This document shows positions 1-7,169 of a stretch of 64,000 nt of DNA, in pieces (position 1 is the stretch's first letter; every line of letters begins with the position of its first letter). Both the position numbers and the translations under genes were made by a program. The notes under the pieces were generated by a model. It had not been told where the DNA came from. It saw nothing but the letters and a program-made list of their open reading frames with translations, and made no database searches. The stretch comes from an uncultured Serinicoccus sp. (lineage in GTDB: Bacteria > Actinomycetota > Actinomycetes > Actinomycetales > Dermatophilaceae): positions 248,001-312,000 of the forward strand of contig NZ_CANKYH010000005.1 of assembly GCF_947487915.1 (NCBI RefSeq), read 5' to 3'.

Positions 1-1
1 C

Positions 2-349
2 TTCCGCACCGAGCCCGGGTCCCGCATCGCCGAGGTCCTGGGGCCGGAGGCGGCCTCGCCGTGCTACCACCACCAGGGGGTGGACCGGGTCGCCGACGGG
101 CTCGTCGTCACGGCGCGCTCGGCCGACGGGGTGGTGCAGGCCCTGGAGCCGGCGGAGGCCCCTGGCTGGGCGGTCGGCGTGCAGTTCCACCCCGAGGAGA
201 ACCCCGCCGACCGCCGTCTCTTCCACGCCCTGGTCCACCAGGCCACCACCCGCACCACCACCCCCCGGCGTGGACACAGCCATCCGGGGGACGGGCACCG
301 GGAACCGATGTCCAGACCCGCAGCAGGAGAGGAGAGATCGACCGCATGA
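2..349 (+). CDS. Gamma-glutamyl-GABA hydrolase-like peptidase C26, C-terminal part
   Basis: This gene enters from the left edge, so only the last 115 codons are visible. It looks like the C-terminal half of a class I glutamine amidotransferase-like hydrolase (peptidase C26, PuuD family), which cleaves gamma-glutamylated amines or amino acids in the cytoplasm. The visible motifs are CYHHQGVD and, further on, VQFHPEEN, the usual catalytic histidine region of these enzymes; the nucleophile elbow lies outside the window. The tail after the HPEE motif is longer than usual and Thr/Pro/His-rich. Its stop overlaps the next start by 4 bases (ATGA), so it belongs to the same operon as the aldehyde dehydrogenase and SDR. 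Such sets are known from gamma-glutamyl polyamine or ethanolamine breakdown; the substrate here is not known. Confidence 0.8.
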   Translation, partial: FRTEPGSRIAEVLGPEAASPCYHHQGVDRVADGLVVTARSADGVVQALEPAEAPGWAVGVQFHPEENPADRRLFHALVHQATTRTTTPRRGHSHPGDGHREPMSRPAAGEERSTA

Positions 350-1707
350 GCACCACCGATGTCGTCGACCCGGCCACCGAGGAGGTCATCACCACCCTCG
401 AGCTCGCCGACGAGGAGCGGACCGACGCCGCCGTCGAGGCGGCCTACCGGGCCTACCAGACCTGGCGCGAGGTGAGCCCCGCCGACCGTGCGCGGCTGCT
501 GCGCCGCTTCGCCGCGGTCGTCGACGACCACGTCGAGGAGCTGGCCCGGCTGGAGGTCGCCAACGCCGGCCACACCATCGGCAACGCGCGCTGGGAGGCG
601 GGCAACGTCCGTGACGTGCTGGCCTACTACGCCGGCGCCCCGGAGCGGCCCGGCGGCGAGACCATCCCGGTGGACGGTGGCGTGGCCATGACCTTCGCCG
701 AGCCGCTCGGGGTGGTGGGGGTCATCGTGCCGTGGAACTTCCCCATGCCGATCGCCGGGTGGGCCATCGGGCCGGCGCTCGCCGCCGGCAACACCGTGGT
801 CCTCAAGCCCGCGGAGCTGACCCCGCTCACCGCGCTGCGGCTGGCCGAGCTGGCCCTGGAGGCCGGGATCCCCGAGGGCGTGCTGCAGGTGCTCCCGGGC
901 GCCGGGTCGGTCGTCGGCGAGCGCTTCGTCACCCACCCGCTCGTCCGCAAGGTGGTCTTCACCGGCTCGACGGCCGTCGGCAAGCGGGTCATGGCCGGGT
1001 GCGCCGACCAGGTCAAGCGGGTGACCCTCGAGCTCGGCGGCAAGAACGCCAACATCGTCTTCGCCGACGCCGACCTCGACGCGGCTGCCGCGGCCGCGCC
1101 CGGCGGGGCCTTCGACAACGCCGGCCAGGACTGCTGCGCCCGGTCGCGGCTGCTCGTGCAGGCCGAGGTGCTCGACGCCTTCCTGGAGCGGCTCGAGCCC
1201 GCGGTGCGCGGCTTCGTGTGCGGACCACCGGGCGACGACGCCAGCGGTATGGGCCCGCTCATCTCCGCCGGCCAGCGGGAGACGGTCGCGGGTTACGTCC
1301 GCGACGCCGAGGTGCTCCTCCAGGGCAGCGCCCCGGACGGCCCCGGCTTCTGGCACCCGCCCACCGTGCTGCGGACCCGGGCCGAGGACGACCCCGCCTT
1401 CACCGAGGAGATCTTCGGGCCGGTGATCTCGGTGCTGCCCTTCCGCGACGAGGAGGACGCGCTCCGGATCGCCAACGACACGGCCTACGGGCTCGCCGGC
1501 TCGATCTGGACGCGAGACGTGGGACGGGCGCTGCGGGTCGCGCGGCGGCTGGAGGCGGGCAACCTCGCCGTCAACAGCCACGCCTCCGTCCGGTACAACA
1601 CCCCCTTCGGAGGCTTCGGGCAGTCCGGGCTCGGCCGCGAGCTGGGACCGCACGCGCTGGACGCCTTCACCGAGACCAAGACCGTCTTCATCGCCACCGG
1701 CGACTGA
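346..1707 (+). CDS. NAD(P)-dependent aldehyde dehydrogenase
   Basis: A 453-residue aldehyde dehydrogenase, slightly shorter than the usual 480-500. It would oxidise an aldehyde to the acid using NAD(P)+ in the cytoplasm. The Rossmann-type binding region reads PWNFPMPIAGWAIGPALAAG, followed by FTGSTAVGK. The general base Glu is in LELGGKN (E229), and the catalytic Cys is the first Cys of NAGQDCCA (C263). A purine-rich stretch AGGAGAGGAGAG just upstream serves as the ribosome site, which decides the ATG at 346 over longer readings. It sits between a gamma-glutamyl hydrolase and an SDR, which suggests it oxidises a gamma-glutamyl or amine-derived aldehyde (PuuC-like). The exact substrate is inference. 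Confidence 0.9.
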   Translation: MSTTDVVDPATEEVITTLELADEERTDAAVEAAYRAYQTWREVSPADRARLLRRFAAVVDDHVEELARLEVANAGHTIGNARWEAGNVRDVLAYYAGAPERPGGETIPVDGGVAMTFAEPLGVVGVIVPWNFPMPIAGWAIGPALAAGNTVVLKPAELTPLTALRLAELALEAGIPEGVLQVLPGAGSVVGERFVTHPLVRKVVFTGSTAVGKRVMAGCADQVKRVTLELGGKNANIVFADADLDAAAAAAPGGAFDNAGQDCCARSRLLVQAEVLDAFLERLEPAVRGFVCGPPGDDASGMGPLISAGQRETVAGYVRDAEVLLQGSAPDGPGFWHPPTVLRTRAEDDPAFTEEIFGPVISVLPFRDEEDALRIANDTAYGLAGSIWTRDVGRALRVARRLEAGNLAVNSHASVRYNTPFGGFGQSGLGRELGPHALDAFTETKTVFIATGD

Positions 1708-1729
1708 CCGACCAGGAACGAGGCACGAC

Positions 1730-2524
1730 ATGAGCACGAGCATCGACCTGACCCAGCGCCTGGCCGGCCGGGTCGCCGTCGTCACCGGAGGCGCCAGTGG
1801 CATCGGCCTGGCCTCCGCCCGCCGCCTGGCTGCCGAGGGCGCCCGCGTGGTCCTCGCGGACATCTGCGAGCAGTCCGTCGGCGAGGCGCTGGCGCAGGAC
1901 CTCGGCGGGCTCTTCGTCCGCACCGACGTCACCGACGCCGAGCAGGTGGAGCGGCTGTTCGCCACGGCCAAGGAGACCTACGGCGGCATCGACATCGCCT
2001 TCAACAACGCGGGCATCTCGCCGCCGGAGGACGACTCGATCCTCACCACCGACCTGGACGCCTGGCGGCGGGTCCAAGAGGTCAACCTCACCAGCGTCTA
2101 CCTGTGCTGCCGGGCTGTGCTCCCGCACATGCTCGAGCAGGGTCGCGGGTCGATCATCAACACGGCCTCCTTCGTGGCGGTCATGGGGGCGGCGACCTCG
2201 CAGATCTCCTACTCCGCCTCCAAGGGCGGGGTGCTGTCGATGACCCGGGAGCTCGGCGTGCAGTTCGCCCGCGAGGGCATCCGGGTCAACGCGCTGTGCC
2301 CCGGGCCGGTCGACACCCCGCTGCTGACCGAGCTCTTCGCCTCCGACCCCGAGCGGGCGCAGCGGCGGCTGGTGCACGTGCCGATGGGGCGCTTCGGCCG
2401 GCCCGAGGAGATGGCCGCAGCCGTGGCCTTCCTCGCCAGCGACGACAGCTCGTTCATGACGGCGGCCGAGTTCCTCGTCGACGGCGGGATCAGCTCGGCC
2501 TACGTCACGCCCCTGGCCGACTGA
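1730..2524 (+). CDS. SDR-family oxidoreductase
   Basis: A 264-residue classical short-chain dehydrogenase/reductase using NAD(P)(H). It shows the cofactor motif TGGASGIG (residues 20-27 region), NNAG near residue 92, and the catalytic set Ser147, Tyr161 and Lys165 (SYSASKGG). The C-terminal DGG motif typical of 3-oxoacyl-reductase-like members is present (FLVDGGISSAY). It follows the aldehyde dehydrogenase by 22 bases and is probably co-transcribed. In actinobacterial amine-catabolic clusters such an SDR often accompanies the hydrolase and dehydrogenase; its actual reaction is unassigned. FabG-like annotation by automated pipelines would be a family label, not a demonstrated role in fatty acid synthesis. 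Confidence 0.85.
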   Translation: MSTSIDLTQRLAGRVAVVTGGASGIGLASARRLAAEGARVVLADICEQSVGEALAQDLGGLFVRTDVTDAEQVERLFATAKETYGGIDIAFNNAGISPPEDDSILTTDLDAWRRVQEVNLTSVYLCCRAVLPHMLEQGRGSIINTASFVAVMGAATSQISYSASKGGVLSMTRELGVQFAREGIRVNALCPGPVDTPLLTELFASDPERAQRRLVHVPMGRFGRPEEMAAAVAFLASDDSSFMTAAEFLVDGGISSAYVTPLAD

Positions 2525-2550
2525 CCGCGGCGGGCGGCGGAGGGTGCGCC

Positions 2551-2556
2551 TACGCT
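2551..2556 (+). promoter_or_regulatory. Probable -10 box (TACGCT) for a leaderless transcript
   Basis: TACGCT fits TANNNT and ends 6 bases before the ATG at 2563; there is no convincing ribosome site between. This spacing puts the transcription start on or next to the ATG. Confidence 0.4.
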
Positions 2557-2562
2557 CAGCCC

Positions 2563-3414
2563 ATGGCCGAAGGTCACGCCGTCCACGGGATGGCTGCGCG
2601 GGTGCGCCGGCTGGTCGGTCAGCCGGGGCGGTCCTCGGGGCCGCCCAGCGAGGCCTTCGACCCGGCCGTCCTCGACGGGCTGGCGGTCCGGGGCGCCGAG
2701 GCGCACGGCAAGCACCTGCTCGTCCGGCTGGCCGACTCCCCGTCGACGGTGCACCTCCACCTCGGCATGCACGGTCGCGTCTCGGTGCGTCGCCACCGGC
2801 GGGCCCTCGGCGCGGACGGTCTGCCCCGGACCGACCCGCCGACGCCTGAGGGTCTGGCCTGGAGGTTCCTCACGGCCACCTACCGGCTCGAGGTGACCCG
2901 GCCGACCATCTGCGAGGTGCTGGACGGCGAGGAGGTGGCGGCGCTGCACGACCGGCTCGGCCCGGACCCCCTGCGCGACGACGCCGACCCCGAGGCGGCG
3001 GTCGCTCGCCTGCACCGCTCACGGCGGGCGCTCGGAGTGCTGCTGCTCGACCAGGGAGTCGTCTCCGGCATCGGCAACGTCTACCGGGCCGAGCTGCTGT
3101 GGCGGGCCCGGATCGACCCGCACTCGCCCGGCCGGGCGGTCCCGGTCGCGGCGCTGGAGGCGCTGTGGCGGGACGCCATCGACCTGATGGCGGTCGGACT
3201 CGGAGCGGGCTGGATCGTCACCGACCCCCGGCAGCTCAGCGACGCGCGGGACCTGCTCACCCGCGGGGCGTCCGTGCCCCGCTGGCGCCGGCGCTACGCC
3301 GTCTACCTGCGCCGTGGCCGGCCCTGCCCACGCTGCGGAGAGACGGTCCGCGCCGAGCGGATGGGCCTGCAGACGGCCTACTGGTGCCCCGGTTGCCAGG
3401 TGCTGCACGGTTGA
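2563..3414 (+). CDS. Fpg/Nei-family DNA glycosylase with Ala in place of the N-terminal Pro
   Basis: A 283-residue protein that resembles mycobacterial Nei1 (Rv2464c type) and would excise oxidised bases. It has the N-terminal EGHAVH segment, the beta-hairpin lysine in GKHLLV, the HLHLGMHG strand, the H2TH region around LLDQGVVSGIGNVYRAELL, and a C-terminal zinc finger with CPRCG and CPGC pairs. The odd point is residue 2: the family normally begins M-P-E-G and, after Met removal, uses the Pro amine as nucleophile, while here the codon is GCC (Ala). The Glu next to it is kept. A Pro-to-Ala change is one base (CCC to GCC). The enzyme may be inactive as a lyase, or use the Ala amine, as NEIL3 uses Val. 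Confidence 0.85.
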   Translation: MAEGHAVHGMAARVRRLVGQPGRSSGPPSEAFDPAVLDGLAVRGAEAHGKHLLVRLADSPSTVHLHLGMHGRVSVRRHRRALGADGLPRTDPPTPEGLAWRFLTATYRLEVTRPTICEVLDGEEVAALHDRLGPDPLRDDADPEAAVARLHRSRRALGVLLLDQGVVSGIGNVYRAELLWRARIDPHSPGRAVPVAALEALWRDAIDLMAVGLGAGWIVTDPRQLSDARDLLTRGASVPRWRRRYAVYLRRGRPCPRCGETVRAERMGLQTAYWCPGCQVLHG

Positions 3415-3463
3415 GGGTGGGGCTGCCGCGCGGGTCGGGTTGCCGCCGGACCTCGCCCGGGTG

Positions 3464-5047
3464 TCAGGGGTCCGTGCGGACCAGGAGGGTGTCGGCGAAG
3501 CCGTCGACGTCGGCCCCGTCGGGTCGGCTGACGAAGGCGTAGTCGCCCTCCTGGTCGGGCGCCTCGAAGGTGACGAAGGTCCGGGCGGGGACGTCGACGT
3601 CGAAGGCCGTGCCGGAGCCGTCCGCGGTGAGCGTGGCGGCGGCGTCGCTGCTGTTGTAGACGGTGACCCGCTGACCGGGCCGGACGGCCGCGGTGACGTG
3701 GAAGCGCTCGTCGTCCACGAGGACGGTGACCGACAGGTCGCCGTGGTCGTGCCCGCTCATGTCCTCGACGACAGGGCCCGCGTCGGGGCCGTCCTCGGCC
3801 CCCGCGGGGTCGTCCCCGCCCTGCGGGACGCCCTCGTCCCGGTCCGTTCCCGGCGCCTCCGCCTGCGGCCCGGGGTCCGCCGGCGCGGCGCTCTGCGGGG
3901 CACCGACCTCCGGACCGGGCGACGAGACGGGGGCCGGGGACGCGCCGAGCGCCACCGAGACCGCGACCGTCACCGTCATCAGGGCGACCTCCACGACCCC
4001 CAGACGCACGAAGGCCCCGGGCCTGCCGGCCGTCAGCGCCGGGAGGGCGGCCCGGCGGTGCTGCGCGCCCAGGAGGGCGAGGACGGCCAGCAGCAGGCTC
4101 TTGGCGACCAGCAGGTGCACCCACCCCTCGCCGGCCCAGGACCAGGAGGGGGTGCCACCGACGAGCAGGGCCGACGCCACCCCGGACAGCAGGAGCAGCA
4201 GGACGCAACCCAGGGCCAGGGCGCTGAACCGGCGCACCGCGAGGACGCTCTCGACCCGCCCACGCCCGTGCAGCAGCAGCGCCGCGAGACCACCCACCCA
4301 CAGACTCGCGGTGAGGACGTGGACCGAGAGCGCCAGCACGGCGGGCACGTGGTGGTCGGCCGCCGCCGAGTGGCCGGCCAGCACGCTGGGGAGGAGGACG
4401 GCCCCGCACGCGGCAGCCAGGAGCACCCCCGCCGTCGGGCGGACCCCGCGCGGGTGCCCACGGACCAGCACGGAGCTGCCGACCGCGACCAGGAGCAGCA
4501 GGACGGTCACGTCCAGCGCGGCCCGGCCGACCGGCAGCGCGGTGAGCACCGCCAGCACGGACTGGGTGGACAGCCGCCAGACCGGCACGCCGTAGATCGT
4601 GCTCACCGTCAGCACCAGGGCCACCAGCTCGGCGGCCAGCCAGCCGGAGGCCGTCCAGGAGGCACCGCGCAGCGACCCCAGGGACCCCGGTGAGGGCCCC
4701 GCGGGGCCCCGGGGGGCGAGCACCGCGGGGAAGAGCAGCTGACCGATGGTGAGGACGGCCAGCACCCGGACCGCCAGGTCGGCCACCGGCAGTCCCCAGC
4801 CGGTCAGGGCACCCGCGTCGGGAAGGCCTCCGGGGGGCGGGCTCGGCGTCCCGCCACCGACGACGAGGGCGACCACCAGGACCACGAGGGGCCCGGCGAC
4901 CAGGACCGCGGCGGCTGAGCGGACCCGGGGAGACCACGGCGCTGCGGGAGCGAGCGAGCGGGCGGACGGCCGCCCGAGCTCACGCGCGTCCTCGACCGCA
5001 GCGTCCCGGCGGCCCGTGGGGGGACGCTCCAGGGGAGACAGGGCCAC
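3464..5047 (-). CDS. CopD-type membrane protein fused to a cupredoxin-like domain
   Basis: A 527-residue multi-pass membrane protein. After a Pro/Arg-rich N-terminus it has about eight to nine hydrophobic segments of the CopD/YcnJ copper-import type (for example LVALVLTVSTIYGVPVW and HHVPAVLALSVHVLTASLW). Then comes a Pro/Ala/Glu/Asp linker of about 70 residues, an MSGHDHGD segment and a beta-rich domain with cupredoxin features. That last domain lacks the usual Cys-His-Met copper ligands: where YxYxCxxH would be expected the sequence is YAFVSRPDG. The GTG at 5047 lies 3 bases after the sortase stop, so this is the last gene of a three-gene unit. A role in copper handling at the membrane is known for the CopD family; function here is inference. 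Confidence 0.75.
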   Translation of the reverse strand: MALSPLERPPTGRRDAAVEDARELGRPSARSLAPAAPWSPRVRSAAAVLVAGPLVVLVVALVVGGGTPSPPPGGLPDAGALTGWGLPVADLAVRVLAVLTIGQLLFPAVLAPRGPAGPSPGSLGSLRGASWTASGWLAAELVALVLTVSTIYGVPVWRLSTQSVLAVLTALPVGRAALDVTVLLLLVAVGSSVLVRGHPRGVRPTAGVLLAAACGAVLLPSVLAGHSAAADHHVPAVLALSVHVLTASLWVGGLAALLLHGRGRVESVLAVRRFSALALGCVLLLLLSGVASALLVGGTPSWSWAGEGWVHLLVAKSLLLAVLALLGAQHRRAALPALTAGRPGAFVRLGVVEVALMTVTVAVSVALGASPAPVSSPGPEVGAPQSAAPADPGPQAEAPGTDRDEGVPQGGDDPAGAEDGPDAGPVVEDMSGHDHGDLSVTVLVDDERFHVTAAVRPGQRVTVYNSSDAAATLTADGSGTAFDVDVPARTFVTFEAPDQEGDYAFVSRPDGADVDGFADTLLVRTDP

Positions 5048-5050
5048 CGG

Positions 5051-5854
5051 TCACGCCTCGCGGGCGAAGACGATGACGTTGTCGTCGAAGTGGCCCGTGG
5101 TGTCGGAGAAGGTGCCGCCGCAGGTGATGAGACGCAGCTCGGGTCCAGGGGTGTTGCCGTAGACCTGGGCGGTCGGGAAGGAGTCCTTCGGGAACTGCTG
5201 CAGGTCGTAGATCTCGAAGATCGCGGTGCTGCCGTCGGCACGGGAGACCTCGACGGTGTCGCCGACCTGCAGGCGGGCGAGGTCGAAGAAGACGGAGGGG
5301 CCGGCGGCGCCGCTGACGTGGCCCAGGAGGACGGCGGGGCCGTCCTGGCCCGGGCGGGGGGACCCGTCGTACCAGGCGGCGGAGTCGTAGTCGTCTCCCT
5401 GGGGGACCTCGAGCGCACCCTCGGTGTCGAGCCCGAGGTGCAGCAGGTGCGAGGTCACGCCGATGGCGGGGATGGAGACCGAGGCGGGCTGGGCGACCGG
5501 GGACGGTGGCTCCTCGGCGGCATCCTCCGGCCCGGCGGCCGCGGCGTCCTGCTCGGCGCCGGCGGCGGCGTCCTCGGGGCTGGAGTCCTGCGTGGCGCCG
5601 GGGTCGTCGGTGTCGTCGGCATCCGGGGTGGGTGCGTCGGGCCGGCCGGCCGGCGCCGCGGGCGCCGGGACGCTGCTGACGGAGGGGTTCTCGGCCAGGC
5701 TCGGGGGGGCCGGGGCGGGCGCGGGCCCGGAGGCCCCGACCGCCACGGCGGTGCCGCCCCCGAGCAGGAGCACGAGGGCGGTCGCCGTGGGCAGCAGGCG
5801 ACCGCGACGCCGGGCGGCACGGTGCGCGCCCGGCCGCCCGACGTCGTCAGTCAT
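5051..5854 (-). CDS. Class F-type sortase
   Basis: A 267-residue transpeptidase anchored by one N-terminal membrane helix (about residues 20-40). A 75-residue Pro/Ala/Asp/Glu-rich stalk follows, then a sortase beta-barrel starting near PASVSIPAIGV. The catalytic His is in LLGHVSG (H179) and the Cys in LITCGG (C245); the ending DDNVIVFA matches class F members. It would cleave a C-terminal sorting signal on an exported protein and attach it to the wall. The upstream gene encodes an exported protein with a C-terminal hydrophobic segment and an Arg tail, 24 bases away, so it is the probable substrate. The downstream gene is a CopD fusion. No LPXTG is visible in the neighbour, so the recognition sequence is open. 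Confidence 0.85.
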   Translation of the reverse strand: MTDDVGRPGAHRAARRRGRLLPTATALVLLLGGGTAVAVGASGPAPAPAPPSLAENPSVSSVPAPAAPAGRPDAPTPDADDTDDPGATQDSSPEDAAAGAEQDAAAAGPEDAAEEPPSPVAQPASVSIPAIGVTSHLLHLGLDTEGALEVPQGDDYDSAAWYDGSPRPGQDGPAVLLGHVSGAAGPSVFFDLARLQVGDTVEVSRADGSTAIFEIYDLQQFPKDSFPTAQVYGNTPGPELRLITCGGTFSDTTGHFDDNVIVFAREA

Positions 5855-5878
5855 CAGCTGGTCCTGGTCCGCTCGCGG

Positions 5879-6655
5879 TCAGCCCTGGTCGGCGCTGCGA
5901 CGACGCGACACGAGCAGCGCACCACCCGCGGCGAGGGCCACACCACCGGCAGCGATCAGACCGAGGTTCTGACCGTCGACGGGAGCCTGACCGGTCTCGA
6001 CACCACCACCGGGCACGCCACCCATCTGGGAGACCTCGACGACACCGCACAGCGCGGGGTCGGTCGCCTCACCGGGCAGGGCGGGGTCCAGGTCGGACAT
6101 CCCGCGGTCGCCCTCGTCGTAGGCGCCGCTGCCGTCGTGGTCCACACCGTGGACGACGACGACGGCCTCACCGTCGGCGAGCGCGTCCGCGGTCTCCTGG
6201 TCGACCTCGACCCCACCGCGGGAGTAGCTGACGTCGTCACCGACGCCGAAGCGGTCCACCGCCAGGCCCGAGTCCGGGCTGGTGTCGCCCTCGGTGGTCA
6301 GCGACACCTTGATGCCGCCGTAGGAGGGCGCGCCCTCGGTGGTGGTGAGGAAGCCGTCGCCGTCCGCGTCGTCCTCGGCCGTGGGGCACATGTTGGCCGC
6401 GTCCCCGGCGTAGTGGATGTGCGCGGCGTGCGGGGCCTCCGCCAGCAGGCCCTGGTAGGCCAGGGTGAAGTCCAGCGTGGTGCCGTTCATCGTGATCATC
6501 GCCGAGCCCGAGCCGGGCGCGTCGTTGACGGGCACCGGCTGCAGGTCAGCCATACCCTCACCGGCAGTGGACGAGGCCAGCGCCGGGGCCGCGGTCATCA
6601 TCAGGACGGCCGCACCAGCGGCCGGGACGGCGAGAAGCTTGCGAGAGAAGTTCAT
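5879..6655 (-). CDS. Exported CHRD-like protein with C-terminal anchor
   Basis: A 258-residue secreted protein. The start was set at the ATG at 6655 because AGAAGGA lies about 9 bases upstream and a clean signal peptide follows (MNFSRKLL, hydrophobic stretch, APALA cleavage). The mature part contains a CHRD-like core with the PHAAHIHYAG segment, an acidic TAEDDADGDG stretch that could bind calcium, and GVDHDGSG. The C-terminus has a sorting-signal architecture: Gly-rich GGGVETG, then a hydrophobic helix GLIAAGGVALAAGG and SRRR. It heads a unit with a sortase and a CopD fusion. It may be the sortase substrate. The two HxH-type segments could bind metal, but this is not shown. Confidence 0.7.
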   Translation of the reverse strand: MNFSRKLLAVPAAGAAVLMMTAAPALASSTAGEGMADLQPVPVNDAPGSGSAMITMNGTTLDFTLAYQGLLAEAPHAAHIHYAGDAANMCPTAEDDADGDGFLTTTEGAPSYGGIKVSLTTEGDTSPDSGLAVDRFGVGDDVSYSRGGVEVDQETADALADGEAVVVVHGVDHDGSGAYDEGDRGMSDLDPALPGEATDPALCGVVEVSQMGGVPGGGVETGQAPVDGQNLGLIAAGGVALAAGGALLVSRRRSADQG

Positions 6656-6840
6656 CGAGACATTCCTTCTGTTCGGCCCGCAGCACGGCATCGTGCGCGC
6701 CTACAGGCGGTGGACACCCCCGAAAGCAGGGGCTGCAGCAGGCATTCGGTGCCGACCGCCTGGGCGGATTGGACCGGTTCGACGTTTTTTCTCCCGCGGC
6801 GGCGCGCACGTCTCGTCGGGACCTCGGCCGCGGCTGGGCC
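6656..6840. other. Promoter region of the CHRD/sortase unit; no gene seen
   Basis: This gap lies between the CHRD gene (minus strand) and a small reading frame. It must hold the promoter of the CHRD gene, but I see no clear -35/-10 pair. A GTTTTTTC run near 6783-6792 is unusual for the local base composition. Confidence 0.4.
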
Positions 6841-7032
6841 TCAGTCCGGCGGGTCGTGCGGACCCGGCCCCGTCGGCGCCTCGTCCGGACGGTGCGGGTC
6901 GGGGTCCTCGCGCCTCGCCGGGTCGGACGCCGGCGGCGGACCGGGGCTCTTCGGGCTCGTCGGGGCGTCCTCGTGCGGAACGGGGTCGGAGGGGCGGTCG
7001 GGACGGCCAGGCTCGGTGCTCTCGGTGCTCAT
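6841..7032 (-). CDS. Small Pro/Asp-rich hypothetical protein
   Basis: A 63-residue reading frame with an ATG at 7032 and a good ribosome site (GGGGAGC about 6 bases upstream). The product begins MSTESTEPGRP and is almost entirely Pro, Asp, Glu, Ser and Arg, with no hydrophobic core, so it would be disordered. I recognise no family. It stands alone between the CHRD unit and the amidase gene, which is on the other strand. The strong ribosome site is the main reason to keep it; a chance frame in GC-rich DNA is the alternative. Confidence 0.4.
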   Translation of the reverse strand: MSTESTEPGRPDRPSDPVPHEDAPTSPKSPGPPPASDPARREDPDPHRPDEAPTGPGPHDPPD

Positions 7033-7157
7033 GTCAGCTCCCCTGAGAAGGGCGGTGGGTGGTGCAGCAACTCCGACCGTACTCCCGCGCCGACCCGCGT
7101 GCGGGCTGGATCACCCGGCCGGGGCGGGGGCGCCGGGCGACCGGCGCCGGGACGGGC

Positions 7158-7163
7158 TACCGT
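7158..7163 (+). promoter_or_regulatory. Probable -10 box (TACCGT) for a leaderless amidase transcript
   Basis: TACCGT ends 6 bases before the ATG at 7170, and no ribosome site is present in between. Confidence 0.4.
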
Positions 7164-7169
7164 CGGCCC

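Noticed and set aside
64..1971. Long minus-strand reading frame opposite the aldehyde dehydrogenase
   Set aside because: It is a Gly/Arg/Asp-rich shadow of a well-supported gene, as usual at this GC content; no domain is visible.
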